64,000 bases of DNA from Guptibacillus hwajinpoensis (lineage in GTDB: Bacteria; Bacillota; Bacilli; Bacillales; Guptibacillaceae): the NCBI RefSeq assembly GCF_020524165.1, contig NZ_JAIVKU010000004.1, forward strand, positions 434,001 to 498,000. The letters run 5' to 3'. The stretch's first letter is position 1, and each line of letters starts with the position of its first letter. Shown in pieces: positions 18,272 to 28,209 of the stretch. The notes below the pieces were generated by a model, which was given only the letters and a program-made list of their open reading frames with translations, was not told the origin of the DNA and did no database searches. The position numbers and the translations under genes were made by a program.

Positions 18272-18949
18272 ATGGCTGGTTTTTTAATATATTTTGCGCT
18301 TTTGTTAATCATTCCACTCTGGGCTCAAGGTCGAGTGAAAAGCGCCTATAAAAAATATTCAAAAGTTCCCAATTCTTCTGGAATGACAGGCGCACAGGTA
18401 GCGAGGAAAATTCTTGATGAAAATGGCTTGTATTCAGTAGGGGTGGAAGAAGTCCGTGGGCATCTTTCAGATCATTATGATCCTCGATCTAAGACAGTAA
18501 GGCTGTCATCAGGAAATTTTAATGGATATTCCGTTGCTGGAGCAGCCATAGCTGCTCACGAAGTAGGCCACGCAATTCAGGATGAGCAAGATTATGCACC
18601 TCTTAGATTCCGCCATACGCTTGTTCCGGTTGCGAATCTTGGTTCGAATTTTAGCTATTTTATCATTCTCGCTGGGATTCTCATGTCTTCTGCAAACTTT
18701 ATCCTACTCGGCATCATTTTTATGAGTGCGGCAGTCTTGTTCCAGTTAGTCACTCTTCCGGTAGAATTTAATGCTTCTAATAGAGCTATGGAACAAGTTG
18801 TATCCACTGGAGTCATCCGTAATGATGAAGAAAGAGAAACCAAGAAAGTATTGAACGCAGCAGCGTTAACGTACGTAGCAGCAGCTGTAGTGGCTTTACT
18901 AGAATTGTTACGCTTTGTATTCATTTTTATAGGAATGAACGAAGATTAA
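18272..18949 (+). CDS. YugP-type integral membrane zinc metallopeptidase
   Basis: 225 residues. The zinc motif HEVGH (residues 96-100) sits in AAIAAHEVGHAIQD. There is one N-terminal helix, two central helices after the motif and one C-terminal helix. VEFNASNRAM carries the likely third ligand region of this family (Zn peptidase of the YugP/DUF group). Substrate unknown. ATG 18272 follows GGAGG by 7 nt; ATG 18266 is too close. It has its own promoter and terminator. B. subtilis does not have a gene of this type between ypjB and ypjC. Confidence 0.85.
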   Translation: MAGFLIYFALLLIIPLWAQGRVKSAYKKYSKVPNSSGMTGAQVARKILDENGLYSVGVEEVRGHLSDHYDPRSKTVRLSSGNFNGYSVAGAAIAAHEVGHAIQDEQDYAPLRFRHTLVPVANLGSNFSYFIILAGILMSSANFILLGIIFMSAAVLFQLVTLPVEFNASNRAMEQVVSTGVIRNDEERETKKVLNAAALTYVAAAVVALLELLRFVFIFIGMNED

Positions 18950-18950
18950 T

Positions 18951-18979
18951 AAAAATCTCGCCTTCGGGCGAGATTTTTT
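18951..18979. terminator. Bidirectional terminator
   Basis: AAAATCTCGCC (18952-18962), tetraloop TTCG, GGCGAGATTTT (18967-18977) and more T. It serves the protease gene and, read the other way, ypjC. Confidence 0.9.
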
Positions 18980-19029
18980 AAGTTGATGAGTCTTCTCACA
19001 TTTCCCGTTTCTTCTAATAAATGACAATG

Positions 19030-19899
19030 TTAATGCTCAATTGGATTTTTATTTTCATCAAGCGTAAACCCTTCACCTAGCACATCGTGTACATCATTTA
19101 CAGCTACGAAAGCATGGGGATCCACCTGCTTGATAATGTTCTTTAAGCGAACGATTTCATTCCGTGCAACTACGCAATAAAGAATTTCCTTTTGTAATCC
19201 AGAAAAACTCCCTTTTCCGTTTAATACTGTCGCACCTCTGTCCATTTGGCTCATAATTGTATCAGCTATTTCTTTATTGTTTTCACTAATGATCATAGCG
19301 GCTTTCGCTGCATATGCGCCTTGCTGAATGAAATCGATTACTCGAGCTGCTACAAAAACGGCTAACAGCGTATACATAGCTTCTTTGTAATTTAAATAAA
19401 CTAGAGACAGGGCGATCACACAAAAGTCAAAGACAAACATGGTTTTGCCCATGCTCCATCCAATGTATTTTGATCCAAGTCTTGCAATTATATCTACGCC
19501 CCCAGTAGTCCCTCCATACCTGAAAATAATACCGAGACCAACCCCTACAAAAACCCCAGCAAATAAGGCGGCAAGTGTTAAATCATCTTTTAACGGAATT
19601 GAAAGTGCTGAATAATGCTGGAAAATCCATAGAAATAAAGATAAGGAAACGGTTCCAATAATCGTGTAAATAAATGCTTTTCGACCAAGTAGTTTCCATC
19701 CAATCAGAAATAAGGGAATGTTAAGAACAAGATTTGAAATGGCTGGGTCTATTTTAAATAGAAAATAAAGTAACAGCGTAATGCCTGTGAATCCACCTTC
19801 TGCTAAATTGTTTTCCATATTGAAATGCACGAGGCCAAAAGCAAATATCGCAGAGCCTAATAAGATAAAAAACACGTTCTTCGTTCGTATACCTTCCAT
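19030..19899 (-). CDS. ypjC: YitT-family membrane protein YpjC
   Basis: 289 residues: five or six membrane helices (YitT/DUF161 domain, with FRYGGTTGGVDIIARLG typical) and a C-terminal soluble DUF2179 domain (GKGSFSGLQKEILYCVVARNE). Transport-like protein of unknown substrate. It reads on the minus strand between genes on the plus strand. GAGGAGTG precedes the start, and a TATAAT promoter lies upstream on the same strand. Confidence 0.88.
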   Translation of the reverse strand: MEGIRTKNVFFILLGSAIFAFGLVHFNMENNLAEGGFTGITLLLYFLFKIDPAISNLVLNIPLFLIGWKLLGRKAFIYTIIGTVSLSLFLWIFQHYSALSIPLKDDLTLAALFAGVFVGVGLGIIFRYGGTTGGVDIIARLGSKYIGWSMGKTMFVFDFCVIALSLVYLNYKEAMYTLLAVFVAARVIDFIQQGAYAAKAAMIISENNKEIADTIMSQMDRGATVLNGKGSFSGLQKEILYCVVARNEIVRLKNIIKQVDPHAFVAVNDVHDVLGEGFTLDENKNPIEH

Positions 19900-19934
19900 C
19901 TAACACACTCCTCATTAGTCCACCAACAGACTTC

Positions 19935-19963
19935 ATTATAATCAAATGGTGAGCAGACAGCAA
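19935..19963 (-). promoter_or_regulatory. ypjC promoter
   Basis: On the minus strand: TTGCTG (19963-19958), 17-bp spacer, perfect TATAAT (19940-19935). Confidence 0.65.
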
Positions 19964-20012
19964 TTTCATTTTGATAAACTCGATATATATTTATGAAAAG
20001 AACTCAAGTGAA

Positions 20013-20045
20013 ACATTTGTCAAATGTCCTTCTTTTAGCTAACAT
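20013..20045 (+). promoter_or_regulatory. ypjD-dapB operon promoter with an overlapping palindrome
   Basis: TTGTCA (20017-20022), 17-bp spacer, TAACAT (20040-20045). The perfect 15-bp palindrome ACATTTGTCAAATGT (20013-20027) covers the -35, so a dimeric repressor could act here. The regulator is unknown. Confidence 0.55.
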
Positions 20046-20074
20046 AAGAACTGATGTGAAAGGTGGAATGGTTA

Positions 20075-20416
20075 GTGGCTAAACGCACAATACATGACAT
20101 GCAAAAAGAGGTAGATCAATACATAAGTCAATTTAAAGAGGGTTACTTCAGCCCACTTGCCATGCTTGCTAGAATGACGGAAGAGCTTGGTGAGCTTGCT
20201 CGCGAAATTAATCATTATCATGGTGAAAAACCAAAAAAGAACAGCGAAGAAGAACGAACGATTGAAGATGAGATGGGAGATCTTTTATTTGTGCTTACTT
20301 GTTTTGCGAATTCGTTAGATATTGATCTTGACGAAGCATTCGGAAGAGTGATGGTCAAATTCGAAACCAGAGACAAGGATCGTTGGACAAAGATTGAAAA
20401 GGAGAGTGGCGAATGA
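20075..20416 (+). CDS. ypjD: MazG-like nucleotide pyrophosphohydrolase YpjD
   Basis: 113 residues, all-alpha NTP pyrophosphohydrolase family: [21 protein letters not shown] supplies the first ExxE metal motif, and [22 protein letters not shown] the ExxxD motif. GTG 20075 gives [13 protein letters not shown] and is 8 nt from AAAGGTGG; the earlier GTG 20063 overlaps that Shine-Dalgarno. The likely role is house-cleaning of non-canonical NTPs. First gene of a long operon; overlaps dapB by 4 nt. Confidence 0.88.
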   Translation: MAKRTIHDMQKEVDQYISQFKEGYFSPLAMLARMTEELGELAREINHYHGEKPKKNSEEERTIEDEMGDLLFVLTCFANSLDIDLDEAFGRVMVKFETRDKDRWTKIEKESGE

Positions 20417-21216
20417 TGGAAGATGTGAAAATTGTTATCGCAGGACCACGTGGGAATATGGGGATGGAAGCAGTGAAACTTGTCGATCGGACAGCTCATT
20501 TCACGTTAGTGGCTGCGGTAGATCGCAAAGATTCTGGAGAAAAGGTGGCAGATATTAGCGGCCTTCCTTCACTAGATGCCCCGATTTATACAGATCTAGA
20601 TCAGTGTTTGTCTGAAGTAGATTGTGATGTGTTGATTGATTTAACAACGCCCGAATATGGAAAGAAACACATGGAAATTGCATTTCGGCACGGCGTGCGT
20701 CCAGTAGTTGGAACTACAGGGTTTTCAAATGAAGATGTGGAAGAGCTATCAAGAACGGCCGAAGAAACTGGTCTGGGAGCGATTATTGCCCCTAACTTTG
20801 CGATCGGTGCAGTGTTGATGATGAAATTTGCCACTATGGCGGCTAAATATTTCACTGATGTTGAAATTATTGAACAACATCATGACCGGAAACTAGATGC
20901 ACCCTCTGGAACAGCCGTAAAAACCGCAAAAATGATTTCAGAAGTAAGAGATGAAAAGAAGCAGGGTCATGAGGACGAGCGTGAGGATCTTAAGGGCGCT
21001 CGGGGTGCAGATTATGAAGGTATGCGAATTCATAGCGTTCGTTTGCCAGGTCTTGTGGCTCATCAAGAAGTGCTGTTTGGAGGCGAAGGACAAACTTTAA
21101 AAATTCGTCATGATTCTATGAATAGAGCTTCCTTTATGCCAGGTGTGCAGCTTGCTGTGGAAACTGTTTTAAAAATTGATCAGCTTGTTTACGGCCTTGA
21201 AAATATAATGGAGTAG
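20413..21216 (+). CDS. dapB: 4-hydroxy-tetrahydrodipicolinate reductase
   Basis: Lysine/DAP pathway reductase feeding peptidoglycan and dipicolinate. 267 residues: N-terminal [11 protein letters not shown] (dinucleotide loop; PRG rather than the common ATGRMG, as in other Bacillus), [19 protein letters not shown] and the catalytic [18 protein letters not shown] 20413 follows AAGGAG by 8 nt; ATG 20416 is an alternative. In the ypjD-dapB-mgsA-bsh operon. Confidence 0.96.
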   Translation: MMEDVKIVIAGPRGNMGMEAVKLVDRTAHFTLVAAVDRKDSGEKVADISGLPSLDAPIYTDLDQCLSEVDCDVLIDLTTPEYGKKHMEIAFRHGVRPVVGTTGFSNEDVEELSRTAEETGLGAIIAPNFAIGAVLMMKFATMAAKYFTDVEIIEQHHDRKLDAPSGTAVKTAKMISEVRDEKKQGHEDEREDLKGARGADYEGMRIHSVRLPGLVAHQEVLFGGEGQTLKIRHDSMNRASFMPGVQLAVETVLKIDQLVYGLENIME

Positions 21217-21227
21217 GGGATGTTCTT

Positions 21228-21638
21228 ATGAAAATCGCTTTAATCGCGCACGATAAGAAAAAAGACGATCTTGTTCGTTTTACGCTGGCATATAAAATGA
21301 TTTTAGATCCACATGATCTTTATGCGACTGGTACTACTGGCAAACGAATAATTGATGAAACAGGCTTAAACGTGCATCGTTATCAATCTGGTCCACTTGG
21401 TGGAGATCAACAAATTGGCGCCATGATTGCAGAAAATGATATGGATGCAGTGATTTTCTTTCGAGATCCCCTAACAGCACAACCACATGAGCCAGATATT
21501 ACAGCGCTCATCCGGCTATGTGATGTATATGATATTCCGCTCGCAACGAATATGGGCAGTGCGGAAATACTTGTCCATGCTCTTGCAAGGGGTGAACTGG
21601 ATTGGAGAGAAATTATACATGGAAGAAATAACACTTGA
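21228..21638 (+). CDS. mgsA: Methylglyoxal synthase
   Basis: Converts dihydroxyacetone phosphate to methylglyoxal and phosphate. 136 residues with the family signatures [54 protein letters not shown] (phosphate site and catalytic Asp) and LATNMGSAE. It overlaps the start of bshB1 by 20 nt. Position between dapB and bshB1 is as in B. subtilis. Bacillithiol made by the next genes helps detoxify methylglyoxal, a sensible pairing. Confidence 0.96.
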   Translation: MKIALIAHDKKKDDLVRFTLAYKMILDPHDLYATGTTGKRIIDETGLNVHRYQSGPLGGDQQIGAMIAENDMDAVIFFRDPLTAQPHEPDITALIRLCDVYDIPLATNMGSAEILVHALARGELDWREIIHGRNNT

Positions 21639-22332
21639 TATACTCGCATTTGGAGCCCACGCAGATGATGTTGAAATTGGGATGGGTGGGACATTAAAGA
21701 AATTGGCTGAGGAAGGCAAGAAGACGGGAATTTGTGATTTAACAGAAGCTGAACTGTCATCAAACGGTACTGTTTTTAAAAGACATCACGAAGCCCGGCA
21801 TGCAGGTGAAATTTTGTCTGTGACAACACGTTTAAATATGAAATTTCCGGACCGTGGATTGACAATCTCAGACGATAAAATTTCAGCGCTAGTTAAAATA
21901 ATACGAACAAAGAAACCTCAGGTAGTGTTTGTTCCATACGCAGAAGATCGGCATCCGGACCATGGTCATGCTGCTAAATTAGTCGAAGAAGCCGTTTTTT
22001 CAGCGGGAATTCGTAAGTATCAACCGAATTTAGGAGAGGCCCATAAAGTAAGTCAAATTTATTATTACTTTATTAATGGATTCCATCGTCCTCAATTCAC
22101 GATTAACATTACAAATCAAATAGGGGCAAAAAGAAAATCGCTGGAAGCTTATGAGAGTCAATTTATTCTTAGCCGGGATAGTGTAAATACTCCTTTAACG
22201 AATGGCTATGTAGATAAGGTGATTTATCGTGAATACTTATATGGAAAAGAGTCAGGCGTAGAGTATGCAGAAGGGTTCATTGCGAAGAACCTTCTGTGCA
22301 TGGAAGAATTCCCGTTAGGAGAAAGACAATGA
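21619..22332 (+). CDS. bshB1: Bacillithiol biosynthesis deacetylase
   Basis: Zinc deacetylase (PIG-L/LmbE fold) that converts GlcNAc-malate to GlcN-malate in bacillithiol synthesis. About 237 residues: zinc motif [27 protein letters not shown] with further ligands and a conserved C-terminal segment. ATG 21619 follows GGAGAG and lies inside mgsA; longer in-frame starts lie in mgsA and are not used. It overlaps bshA by 4 nt. Confidence 0.95.
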   Translation: MEEITLDILAFGAHADDVEIGMGGTLKKLAEEGKKTGICDLTEAELSSNGTVFKRHHEARHAGEILSVTTRLNMKFPDRGLTISDDKISALVKIIRTKKPQVVFVPYAEDRHPDHGHAAKLVEEAVFSAGIRKYQPNLGEAHKVSQIYYYFINGFHRPQFTINITNQIGAKRKSLEAYESQFILSRDSVNTPLTNGYVDKVIYREYLYGKESGVEYAEGFIAKNLLCMEEFPLGERQ

Positions 22333-23465
22333 CATTAAAAATTGGTATCACTTGCTATCCAACTGTGGGAGGCTCTGGCGTTATCGCGACGGAGCTTGGA
22401 AAGATGCTGGCGGAAAAGGGACACGAAGTTCACTTTATAACAAGTAGTGTGCCGTTCCGTCTGGATACGTTTCATCCCAACATTTATTTTCATGAAGTTG
22501 AAGTGAATCAATATGCCGTTTTTCGCTATCCTCCTTATGATTTAACGCTTGCGAGTAAAATGGCAGAGGTGATTCAACGTGAAAAACTTGATTTACTTCA
22601 TGTGCACTATGCTGTACCACACGCCGTTTGTGCATTTCTTGCAAAAGAGATGGTTGGAGGAGATGTCAAAATCGTCACCACTCTTCATGGAACGGACATT
22701 ACGGTACTTGGATACGACCCGTCACTAACGCAATTAATTCGATTTGGAATAGAAAAGTCGGATCGCGTCACAGCTGTCTCAAATGATCTGGTTGATCAAA
22801 CGCATCGATTGCTTGAAACAGATAAACCGATTGACACAGTGTATAACTTTGTAGATGAACGAATTTATTATCCAAAAGCACCGGCAGACCTAAAAAAAAG
22901 TTATGGCATTACCGATCATGAAAAGGTTATTGTTCATATTTCGAATTTTAGAGCAGTGAAACGTGTACCTGATGTGATTAAGGTGTTTAAACGTATACAA
23001 GAAAAAATGCCAGCAAAACTTTTACTTATTGGTGATGGTCCTGAGATTCAAGTGGCATGTCGACTCGTAAACGATTTAGGATTAAAAGATAAAGTGAAGT
23101 TCCTAGGCAAACAGGAAAATGTAGCTGAAATTCTTTCAATCTGTGATCTGAAATTATTATTATCTGAAAAAGAAAGTTTTGGTTTGGTTGCTCTTGAAGC
23201 AATGGCGTGTGGTGTTCCAGCGATTGGGACGAACATAGGAGGAATTCCTGAGGTCATTGACCATGAAGTAAACGGGTTTATTGCAGAGGTTGGCAAGATT
23301 GACACCATTTCCGCTTATGCTGTGCAGTTACTATCTGATGATGATCTGCATAACCGCATGAGCTCGGCTGCAGTTGAATCTGTAAGAACGAGGTTTGCTT
23401 CACAGCGAATACTAGAACAATATGAAGCGATTTATTATAAAACGCTACAGGGAGCACTTACTTGA
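22329..23465 (+). CDS. bshA: Bacillithiol glycosyltransferase (N-acetyl-alpha-D-glucosaminyl L-malate synthase)
   Basis: First step of bacillithiol synthesis: UDP-GlcNAc plus L-malate. About 378 residues, GT4/GT-B fold: [32 protein letters not shown]-terminal Gly-rich loop, [19 protein letters not shown] and the C-terminal [21 protein letters not shown] with the EX7E motif. ATG 22329 follows AGGAG. It overlaps its neighbours by 4 nt on both sides. Confidence 0.95.
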   Translation: MTLKIGITCYPTVGGSGVIATELGKMLAEKGHEVHFITSSVPFRLDTFHPNIYFHEVEVNQYAVFRYPPYDLTLASKMAEVIQREKLDLLHVHYAVPHAVCAFLAKEMVGGDVKIVTTLHGTDITVLGYDPSLTQLIRFGIEKSDRVTAVSNDLVDQTHRLLETDKPIDTVYNFVDERIYYPKAPADLKKSYGITDHEKVIVHISNFRAVKRVPDVIKVFKRIQEKMPAKLLLIGDGPEIQVACRLVNDLGLKDKVKFLGKQENVAEILSICDLKLLLSEKESFGLVALEAMACGVPAIGTNIGGIPEVIDHEVNGFIAEVGKIDTISAYAVQLLSDDDLHNRMSSAAVESVRTRFASQRILEQYEAIYYKTLQGALT

Positions 23466-24649
23466 TACAATTAACAGGGAAAGCTTATCAATCTTGTGTC
23501 GAAGTATTACAAATTCTTACTAACGCCGGGTTTGAAGCATATATAGTTGGAGGGGCAGTAAGAGATGCGATGCTCGGTTTACCTGTTTCTGATTTTGACC
23601 TTGCCTCATCAGCTAAACCTCAAGAAGTGATGGATCTATTTCAAAAAGTCATTCCAACAGGGATCGATCATGGTACCGTTACTGTGATGCATCGTGCGTT
23701 TTCTTATGAGGTAACGACATTTAGGACTGATGCGTCTTATACAGATTTCAGGCATCCAAACGCAGTTTCTTATTTAGGGTCTATTGAAGAAGACCTTGCA
23801 AGACGTGATTTCACGATGAACAGCATGGCGCTTTCATTAGATGGAACGCTTATCGACCTATATGGAGGTCAAGAAGACATTAAGAATGGTCTCATTCGCA
23901 CAGTGGGAAATCCACTAGAGCGATTTCAAGAAGATGCGCTCCGGATGATAAGGGCAGTCCGGTTTCAAAGTACGCTTGATTTTTCGCTGGACAAACAAAC
24001 GGAAGAGGCGCTAAAGAAACAAGCTGACCTGCTTAAATACGTTGCAGTGGAAAGGATTCAAGCGGAATTCAGCAAACTTTTGGCTGGTAAAGGCGTACAA
24101 CAAGCTCTTATTACTCTTATTGAAGCGAATGTTCATCACATTCTACCAGGCATTCAGCAAATCGAAAAATCGTTTGATGAGGTTCCGTTTTTAGTGAATT
24201 TATCAACAGAAGTAGAGCTGTGGGCCTGGTTAGCATCCACCACTGAAGATCCGAAGCGTTTTTTAAAAAGATGGCGATTGTCAAATCGGTTTATTAAAGA
24301 AGTAGATCACCTTTTAGAAAATGCAAGAAGTGCACAAGCTAAAGGATGGAATAAGGTAACTGTTTATACAGCTCTTCCAGAAGTGAAGCCATGTGAAAGA
24401 CTTCTATCGGTATTTGAAAAGCGCCTTCCGGTTATAAAGAATGTGGAGCGGATTACTTCAGAGCTTCCTATAACTTCCTCAACGATGCTTGCTGTGACCG
24501 GAGAAGACCTCATTCAATGGAGAGAGATATCCGCTGGTCCATGGGTAGGTGAGGCTCTCAGAGAACTTGAGTTGGCCGTAATCAATGAAGAAATCAAAAA
24601 TGAGAAATCCAGCATTAGAAGGTGGCTTAAACAGTGGCAGACTCAATAA
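23462..24649 (+). CDS. cca: CCA tRNA nucleotidyltransferase
   Basis: Adds or repairs the 3' CCA of tRNA. 395 residues: nucleotidyltransferase core [22 protein letters not shown] (GG and DxD), [10 protein letters not shown], the [12 protein letters not shown] loop and [15 protein letters not shown] (class II basic motif). TTG 23462 overlaps the bshA stop. In this window one of seven tRNA genes (Arg, 51877) has no encoded CCA and depends on this enzyme. Confidence 0.95.
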   Translation: MIQLTGKAYQSCVEVLQILTNAGFEAYIVGGAVRDAMLGLPVSDFDLASSAKPQEVMDLFQKVIPTGIDHGTVTVMHRAFSYEVTTFRTDASYTDFRHPNAVSYLGSIEEDLARRDFTMNSMALSLDGTLIDLYGGQEDIKNGLIRTVGNPLERFQEDALRMIRAVRFQSTLDFSLDKQTEEALKKQADLLKYVAVERIQAEFSKLLAGKGVQQALITLIEANVHHILPGIQQIEKSFDEVPFLVNLSTEVELWAWLASTTEDPKRFLKRWRLSNRFIKEVDHLLENARSAQAKGWNKVTVYTALPEVKPCERLLSVFEKRLPVIKNVERITSELPITSSTMLAVTGEDLIQWREISAGPWVGEALRELELAVINEEIKNEKSSIRRWLKQWQTQ

Positions 24650-25611
24650 GGCAGCGCCTGCTGCAAATGCTTGAAGAACATGCGGAAAACTACGTTTCAG
24701 GTCAAATGATTAGTGAAACGCTCAATGTTTCGCGAACGGCAATATGGAAACACGTTTCAGAACTTCGTAAAAACGGCTATGAAGTAGAAGCGGTTCAAAA
24801 GAAAGGATATCGTATTGTTTCAAGACCGGATATGTTAAGTAAAGAGGAAATTGCTCTCAAGCTAACAACTGATATTCTAGGAAAAACCATTTATACGTAT
24901 CCAACTGTCGAATCAACGCAGTTTATTGCGCACGATTTAGCTCATCGTGGTACCCCTGAAGGCACGATTATTGTGGCTGATGAACAAACCGCAGGTAAAG
25001 GAAGACTTGGACGTTCCTGGCACTCTCCTAGCGGGAGTGGAATTTGGACAAGCATTATCCTTCGTCCAAAACTTCCACCTCAGAGGGCACCTCAGTTCAC
25101 GCTAATTGCGGCAGTTAGTGTGGTACATGCGATTCGTAAACAAACTGGACTTGAAGCCGAAATCAAGTGGCCGAACGATATTTTGATTGATGGAAAAAAA
25201 GTAGTGGGCATCCTAACGGAGCTCCAGGCTGAAGCAGACCAAATTAAATCCATCATTATTGGAATGGGCATTAACGTAAACGCGAGTAAAGAAGATTTTC
25301 CGGAAGATTTAACAACGGCAACTTCGCTTAAGATTGAATCAGGTAGGGAAATAACCCGATCAGCTCTTCTGGCTGCCATTTTAAATGAATTAGAAACACT
25401 CTATGAAGAATATTTGAAAAATGGATTTAGGATGATCAAGCTACTTTGGGAAAGCTATGCTGTTAGTCTTGGTCGAAAAATAAAGGCTAGAACATTAAAT
25501 GGTGTTATTGAAGGACTGGCAAAAGGGATTACAGAAGAGGGTGTACTTCTTTTAGAAGATGAAAGCGGGAAGATGCATTATATTTATTCTGCAGATATTG
25601 AAATCTGTTGA
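24634..25611 (+). CDS. birA: Biotin-protein ligase / biotin operon repressor
   Basis: Bifunctional BirA, 325 residues: an N-terminal winged helix (about 1-60, SETLNVSRTAIWKHVSELRKNGYEV), then the ligase domain with STQFIAHDLA, ADEQTAGKGRLGRSWHSPSGSG (biotinyl-AMP loop) and KWPNDILIDGKKVVGIL, and a C-terminal SH3-like domain. GTG 24634 is 8 nt after AGGTGG and overlaps cca by 16 nt. The DNA-binding domain implies it also represses biotin genes elsewhere. Confidence 0.95.
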   Translation: MADSIRQRLLQMLEEHAENYVSGQMISETLNVSRTAIWKHVSELRKNGYEVEAVQKKGYRIVSRPDMLSKEEIALKLTTDILGKTIYTYPTVESTQFIAHDLAHRGTPEGTIIVADEQTAGKGRLGRSWHSPSGSGIWTSIILRPKLPPQRAPQFTLIAAVSVVHAIRKQTGLEAEIKWPNDILIDGKKVVGILTELQAEADQIKSIIIGMGINVNASKEDFPEDLTTATSLKIESGREITRSALLAAILNELETLYEEYLKNGFRMIKLLWESYAVSLGRKIKARTLNGVIEGLAKGITEEGVLLLEDESGKMHYIYSADIEIC

Positions 25612-25638
25612 CGAATGTGTCACATTTTCTGCTATACT
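25608..25638 (+). promoter_or_regulatory. panBCD promoter
   Basis: TTGACG (25608-25613) and TATACT (25633-25638), 19-bp spacer, with an extended TG (TGCTATACT). It overlaps the birA stop. The long spacer is compensated by the extended -10. Confidence 0.55.
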
Positions 25639-25644
25639 AACAGA

Positions 25645-25841
25645 TATAAGGGCGGTATCTGATTAGAGCCGCACCATTTACTATGATATTAAAATGATAT
25701 TCTGCCTTGATCCGTATGGACTGGGACAGAGGGATAAAACCGATAAAGTAACCTCCTTACATGGAGTGTTGCGGCAAGTCTATGTTTCATAGACTGATGG
25801 GATACCCCTGTCTGCTGCAATTCCATGTTTGGAGGTTTTTT
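25645..25841 (+). promoter_or_regulatory. Structured panB leader RNA ending in a terminator
   Basis: About 200 nt of untranslated leader. A long arm pairs AACCTCC (25750-25756) with GGAGGTT (25831-25837), ACATGGA (25759-25765) with TCCATGT (25822-25828) and TTGC with GCAA further in; its tip is AGTCTATG/CATAGACT (25777-25795). Six T follow, so the arm is a terminator. GACAG near 25725 can pair with CTGTC near 25808, a possible alternative fold. Rfam describes a pan motif upstream of panB in Firmicutes; I suggest this is one, but could not test it against the model. Confidence 0.65.
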
Positions 25842-25880
25842 GTGCGGTGAGATATTCCTCTAAACAAAGGAGGAAATAAG

Positions 25881-26720
25881 ATGAAAACAACCAGTGATTT
25901 TAAGAAGATGAAAGAAAAGCTTGATCCAATTGCGATGCTTACTGCCTATGATTATCCTTCAGCAAAACTAGCAGAAAATGCAGGTGTGGATCTTTTGTTA
26001 GTAGGCGATTCGGTAGGAATGGTTGCGCTTGGGTACGATTCAACTGTTCCTGTCACGATGGATGATATGGTCCTTCATACGAAAGCAGTGAAACGTGGAG
26101 CGCCCCAAACGTTTATTGTAACGGATCTTCCTTTTCTCACCTATCACAGTAATTTTAATGAGACGTTGGCTCATGCAGGAAGACTGATGCAGGAAGCAGG
26201 CGCTCATGCCGTTAAGCTTGAAGGCGGTGGGGAAGTCATATCACAAATTCAAAAGTTAACCTCTGCAGGCGTACCGGTAATGGGCCATCTCGGTTTAACA
26301 CCACAATCTGTTGGCGTATTAGGTGGCTATAAAGTACAGGCAAAAGAATCTGAAAGCGCAGCTTTACTCGTTAAAGAGGCAAAAGCAATTGAAGAAGCAG
26401 GCGCTTTTTCCCTTGTCCTCGAATGCGTGCCCCAGCAGCTTACGGAAATGGTGACGGAAGAGCTTTCTATCCCAGTCATAGGTATTGGAGCTGGCGTTCA
26501 GGCAGATGGACAAGTTCTCGTTTATCATGATTTGATTGGATATGGCACAGGGCACGTACCTAAGTTCGTGAAGCAATATAGTCATGTTTCAGAAGTGATT
26601 TCAAGGGCTGTGAGTGAATATGTGTCTGAGGTAAAAGGTCGTCAATTTCCTGAGCAAAAGCACTCATTTAATATGAAAGCAGAGCAGCTTTCAGGCATGT
26701 ATGGGGGGACGAGATCATGA
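25881..26720 (+). CDS. panB: 3-methyl-2-oxobutanoate hydroxymethyltransferase
   Basis: First pantothenate step: ketopantoate from alpha-ketoisovalerate and methylene-THF. 279 residues, TIM barrel: [31 protein letters not shown], metal Asp residues, [22 protein letters not shown] and [18 protein letters not shown] precedes ATG 25881. First of panBCD, behind the structured leader; overlaps panC by 4 nt. Confidence 0.96.
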   Translation: MKTTSDFKKMKEKLDPIAMLTAYDYPSAKLAENAGVDLLLVGDSVGMVALGYDSTVPVTMDDMVLHTKAVKRGAPQTFIVTDLPFLTYHSNFNETLAHAGRLMQEAGAHAVKLEGGGEVISQIQKLTSAGVPVMGHLGLTPQSVGVLGGYKVQAKESESAALLVKEAKAIEEAGAFSLVLECVPQQLTEMVTEELSIPVIGIGAGVQADGQVLVYHDLIGYGTGHVPKFVKQYSHVSEVISRAVSEYVSEVKGRQFPEQKHSFNMKAEQLSGMYGGTRS

Positions 26721-27580
26721 AAATAGTTACGACGATTAAAGAAATGCAAACATTTTCAAAACAAATGTTGAGATCGGGTAAGGCGATTGGGTTTGTACCT
26801 ACAATGGGTTATCTTCATGAAGGCCATATGAGTCTTGTGGAGGAAGCAGTGAAACAAAATGATTGCGTTATCATGAGCATTTTTGTGAACCCCTTACAAT
26901 TTGGTCCTGATGAAGATTTTGATCGCTATCCGAGAGATTTGAAGCGCGATGAAGAACTTGCGAAACAAGCTGGAGTTGACGTTCTATTTTATCCAGATGT
27001 CAAAGATATGTATCCAAAAGAACGTACTACGAGATTAACTGTGCAGGAACGAGTGGATACATTATGTGGTGATTCACGGCCGGGGCACTTTGATGGAGTA
27101 GCTACTGTTGTAATGAAATTACTGCAAATCGTTCTTCCGGATCGTGCTTATTTTGGCATGAAAGATGCACAGCAAGTAGCCGTGATAAAAGGCCTTGTGG
27201 AGGATTATAATGTTCCTGTTGAGGTCGTACCCTGTCCCATCATTCGTGAGGAAGACGGACTTGCGAAAAGCTCACGCAATGTGTATTTAACACCAACTGA
27301 ACGAAAAGAGGCCATTCAGTTATCAAGAAGTCTTGATGTAGCAACGAAGGCAATTGAACTTGGAGAAACAGATCCGGTAATAATTAAAGACCTTATCTTC
27401 TCCTTGTTAAAACAGACGTCTGGAAAAATTGATTATGTTGAAGTTCTTTCATATCCAGACTTAGGAAATATTGAAGTGATGAAAGGAAAGATCATTATCG
27501 CAGTAGCAGTTCAATTTTCTGCTGCACGACTGATCGATAATAAAGTTACAACAAGTCAAGAAATAGCGATAGGAGTGTAG
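26717..27580 (+). CDS. panC: Pantothenate synthetase
   Basis: Joins pantoate and beta-alanine using ATP. 287 residues, nucleotidyltransferase fold: [16 protein letters not shown] (HxGH), [46 protein letters not shown] and [12 protein letters not shown] (KMSKS-like). ATG 26717 overlaps the panB stop (ATGA). panD follows 3 nt after the stop, so all three pathway steps are coupled. Confidence 0.96.
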   Translation: MKIVTTIKEMQTFSKQMLRSGKAIGFVPTMGYLHEGHMSLVEEAVKQNDCVIMSIFVNPLQFGPDEDFDRYPRDLKRDEELAKQAGVDVLFYPDVKDMYPKERTTRLTVQERVDTLCGDSRPGHFDGVATVVMKLLQIVLPDRAYFGMKDAQQVAVIKGLVEDYNVPVEVVPCPIIREEDGLAKSSRNVYLTPTERKEAIQLSRSLDVATKAIELGETDPVIIKDLIFSLLKQTSGKIDYVEVLSYPDLGNIEVMKGKIIIAVAVQFSAARLIDNKVTTSQEIAIGV

Positions 27581-27583
27581 AAA

Positions 27584-27967
27584 ATGTTTGTCACTATGAT
27601 GAAGGGCAAAATCCACCGAGCACGTGTAACGGAAGCTAATTTAAACTATGTAGGGAGTATTACAATTGATGAGGATATTATTGATGCTGTAGGAATGCTT
27701 CCGAATGAAAAAGTTCAAATTGTAAATAATAATAATGGAGCAAGACTAGAAACATACATTATTCCGGGTGAAAGAGGAACGGGGGTTGTTTGCTTAAATG
27801 GAGCAGCTGCACGACTCGTTCAAGAAGGAGACGTTGTGATTATTGTCGCTTACGCTATGATGAGCGAAGTAGAAGCGAAACAGTTCACGCCACGAGTAGC
27901 TATCATGAATGAGAATAATGCGATCGTCGATATGATTGGGCTAGAGCCTGAAGCAACAATTTTATAA
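27584..27967 (+). CDS. panD: Aspartate 1-decarboxylase proenzyme
   Basis: Makes beta-alanine from aspartate using a pyruvoyl group formed by self-cleavage. 127 residues; the cleavage site is Gly24-Ser25 in [29 protein letters not shown] and a C-terminal [10 protein letters not shown] are typical. AGGAG lies 8 nt before ATG 27584. It ends panBCD and is followed by a strong terminator. Confidence 0.96.
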   Translation: MFVTMMKGKIHRARVTEANLNYVGSITIDEDIIDAVGMLPNEKVQIVNNNNGARLETYIIPGERGTGVVCLNGAAARLVQEGDVVIIVAYAMMSEVEAKQFTPRVAIMNENNAIVDMIGLEPEATIL

Positions 27968-27968
27968 G

Positions 27969-28001
27969 AAAAAGCTCTGGACCTGGTCCAGAGCTTTTTT
28001 T
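27969..28001 (+). terminator. panBCD terminator
   Basis: AAAAAGCTCTGGAC (27969-27982), loop CTG, GTCCAGAGCTTTTTTT (27986-28001). Confidence 0.93.
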
Positions 28002-28209
28002 GAAGATTAATTAAATGCGTATGATTAAGCAATTGCTACTCAATGATCTCAGGGTGCATCGTGTTCTTAAATAGAGCGGTCGATGGTTTAGGAAGTTTTT
28101 TAGTAAATCCCATTCAAAGGAATAAGAAATTATTTTCCGTTCAAGTGAAAAAATGATAAAGTAATGAAGGTGACCGCTTAAAGGGTTGAAGCAACTGAGG
28201 TGAAAACGT

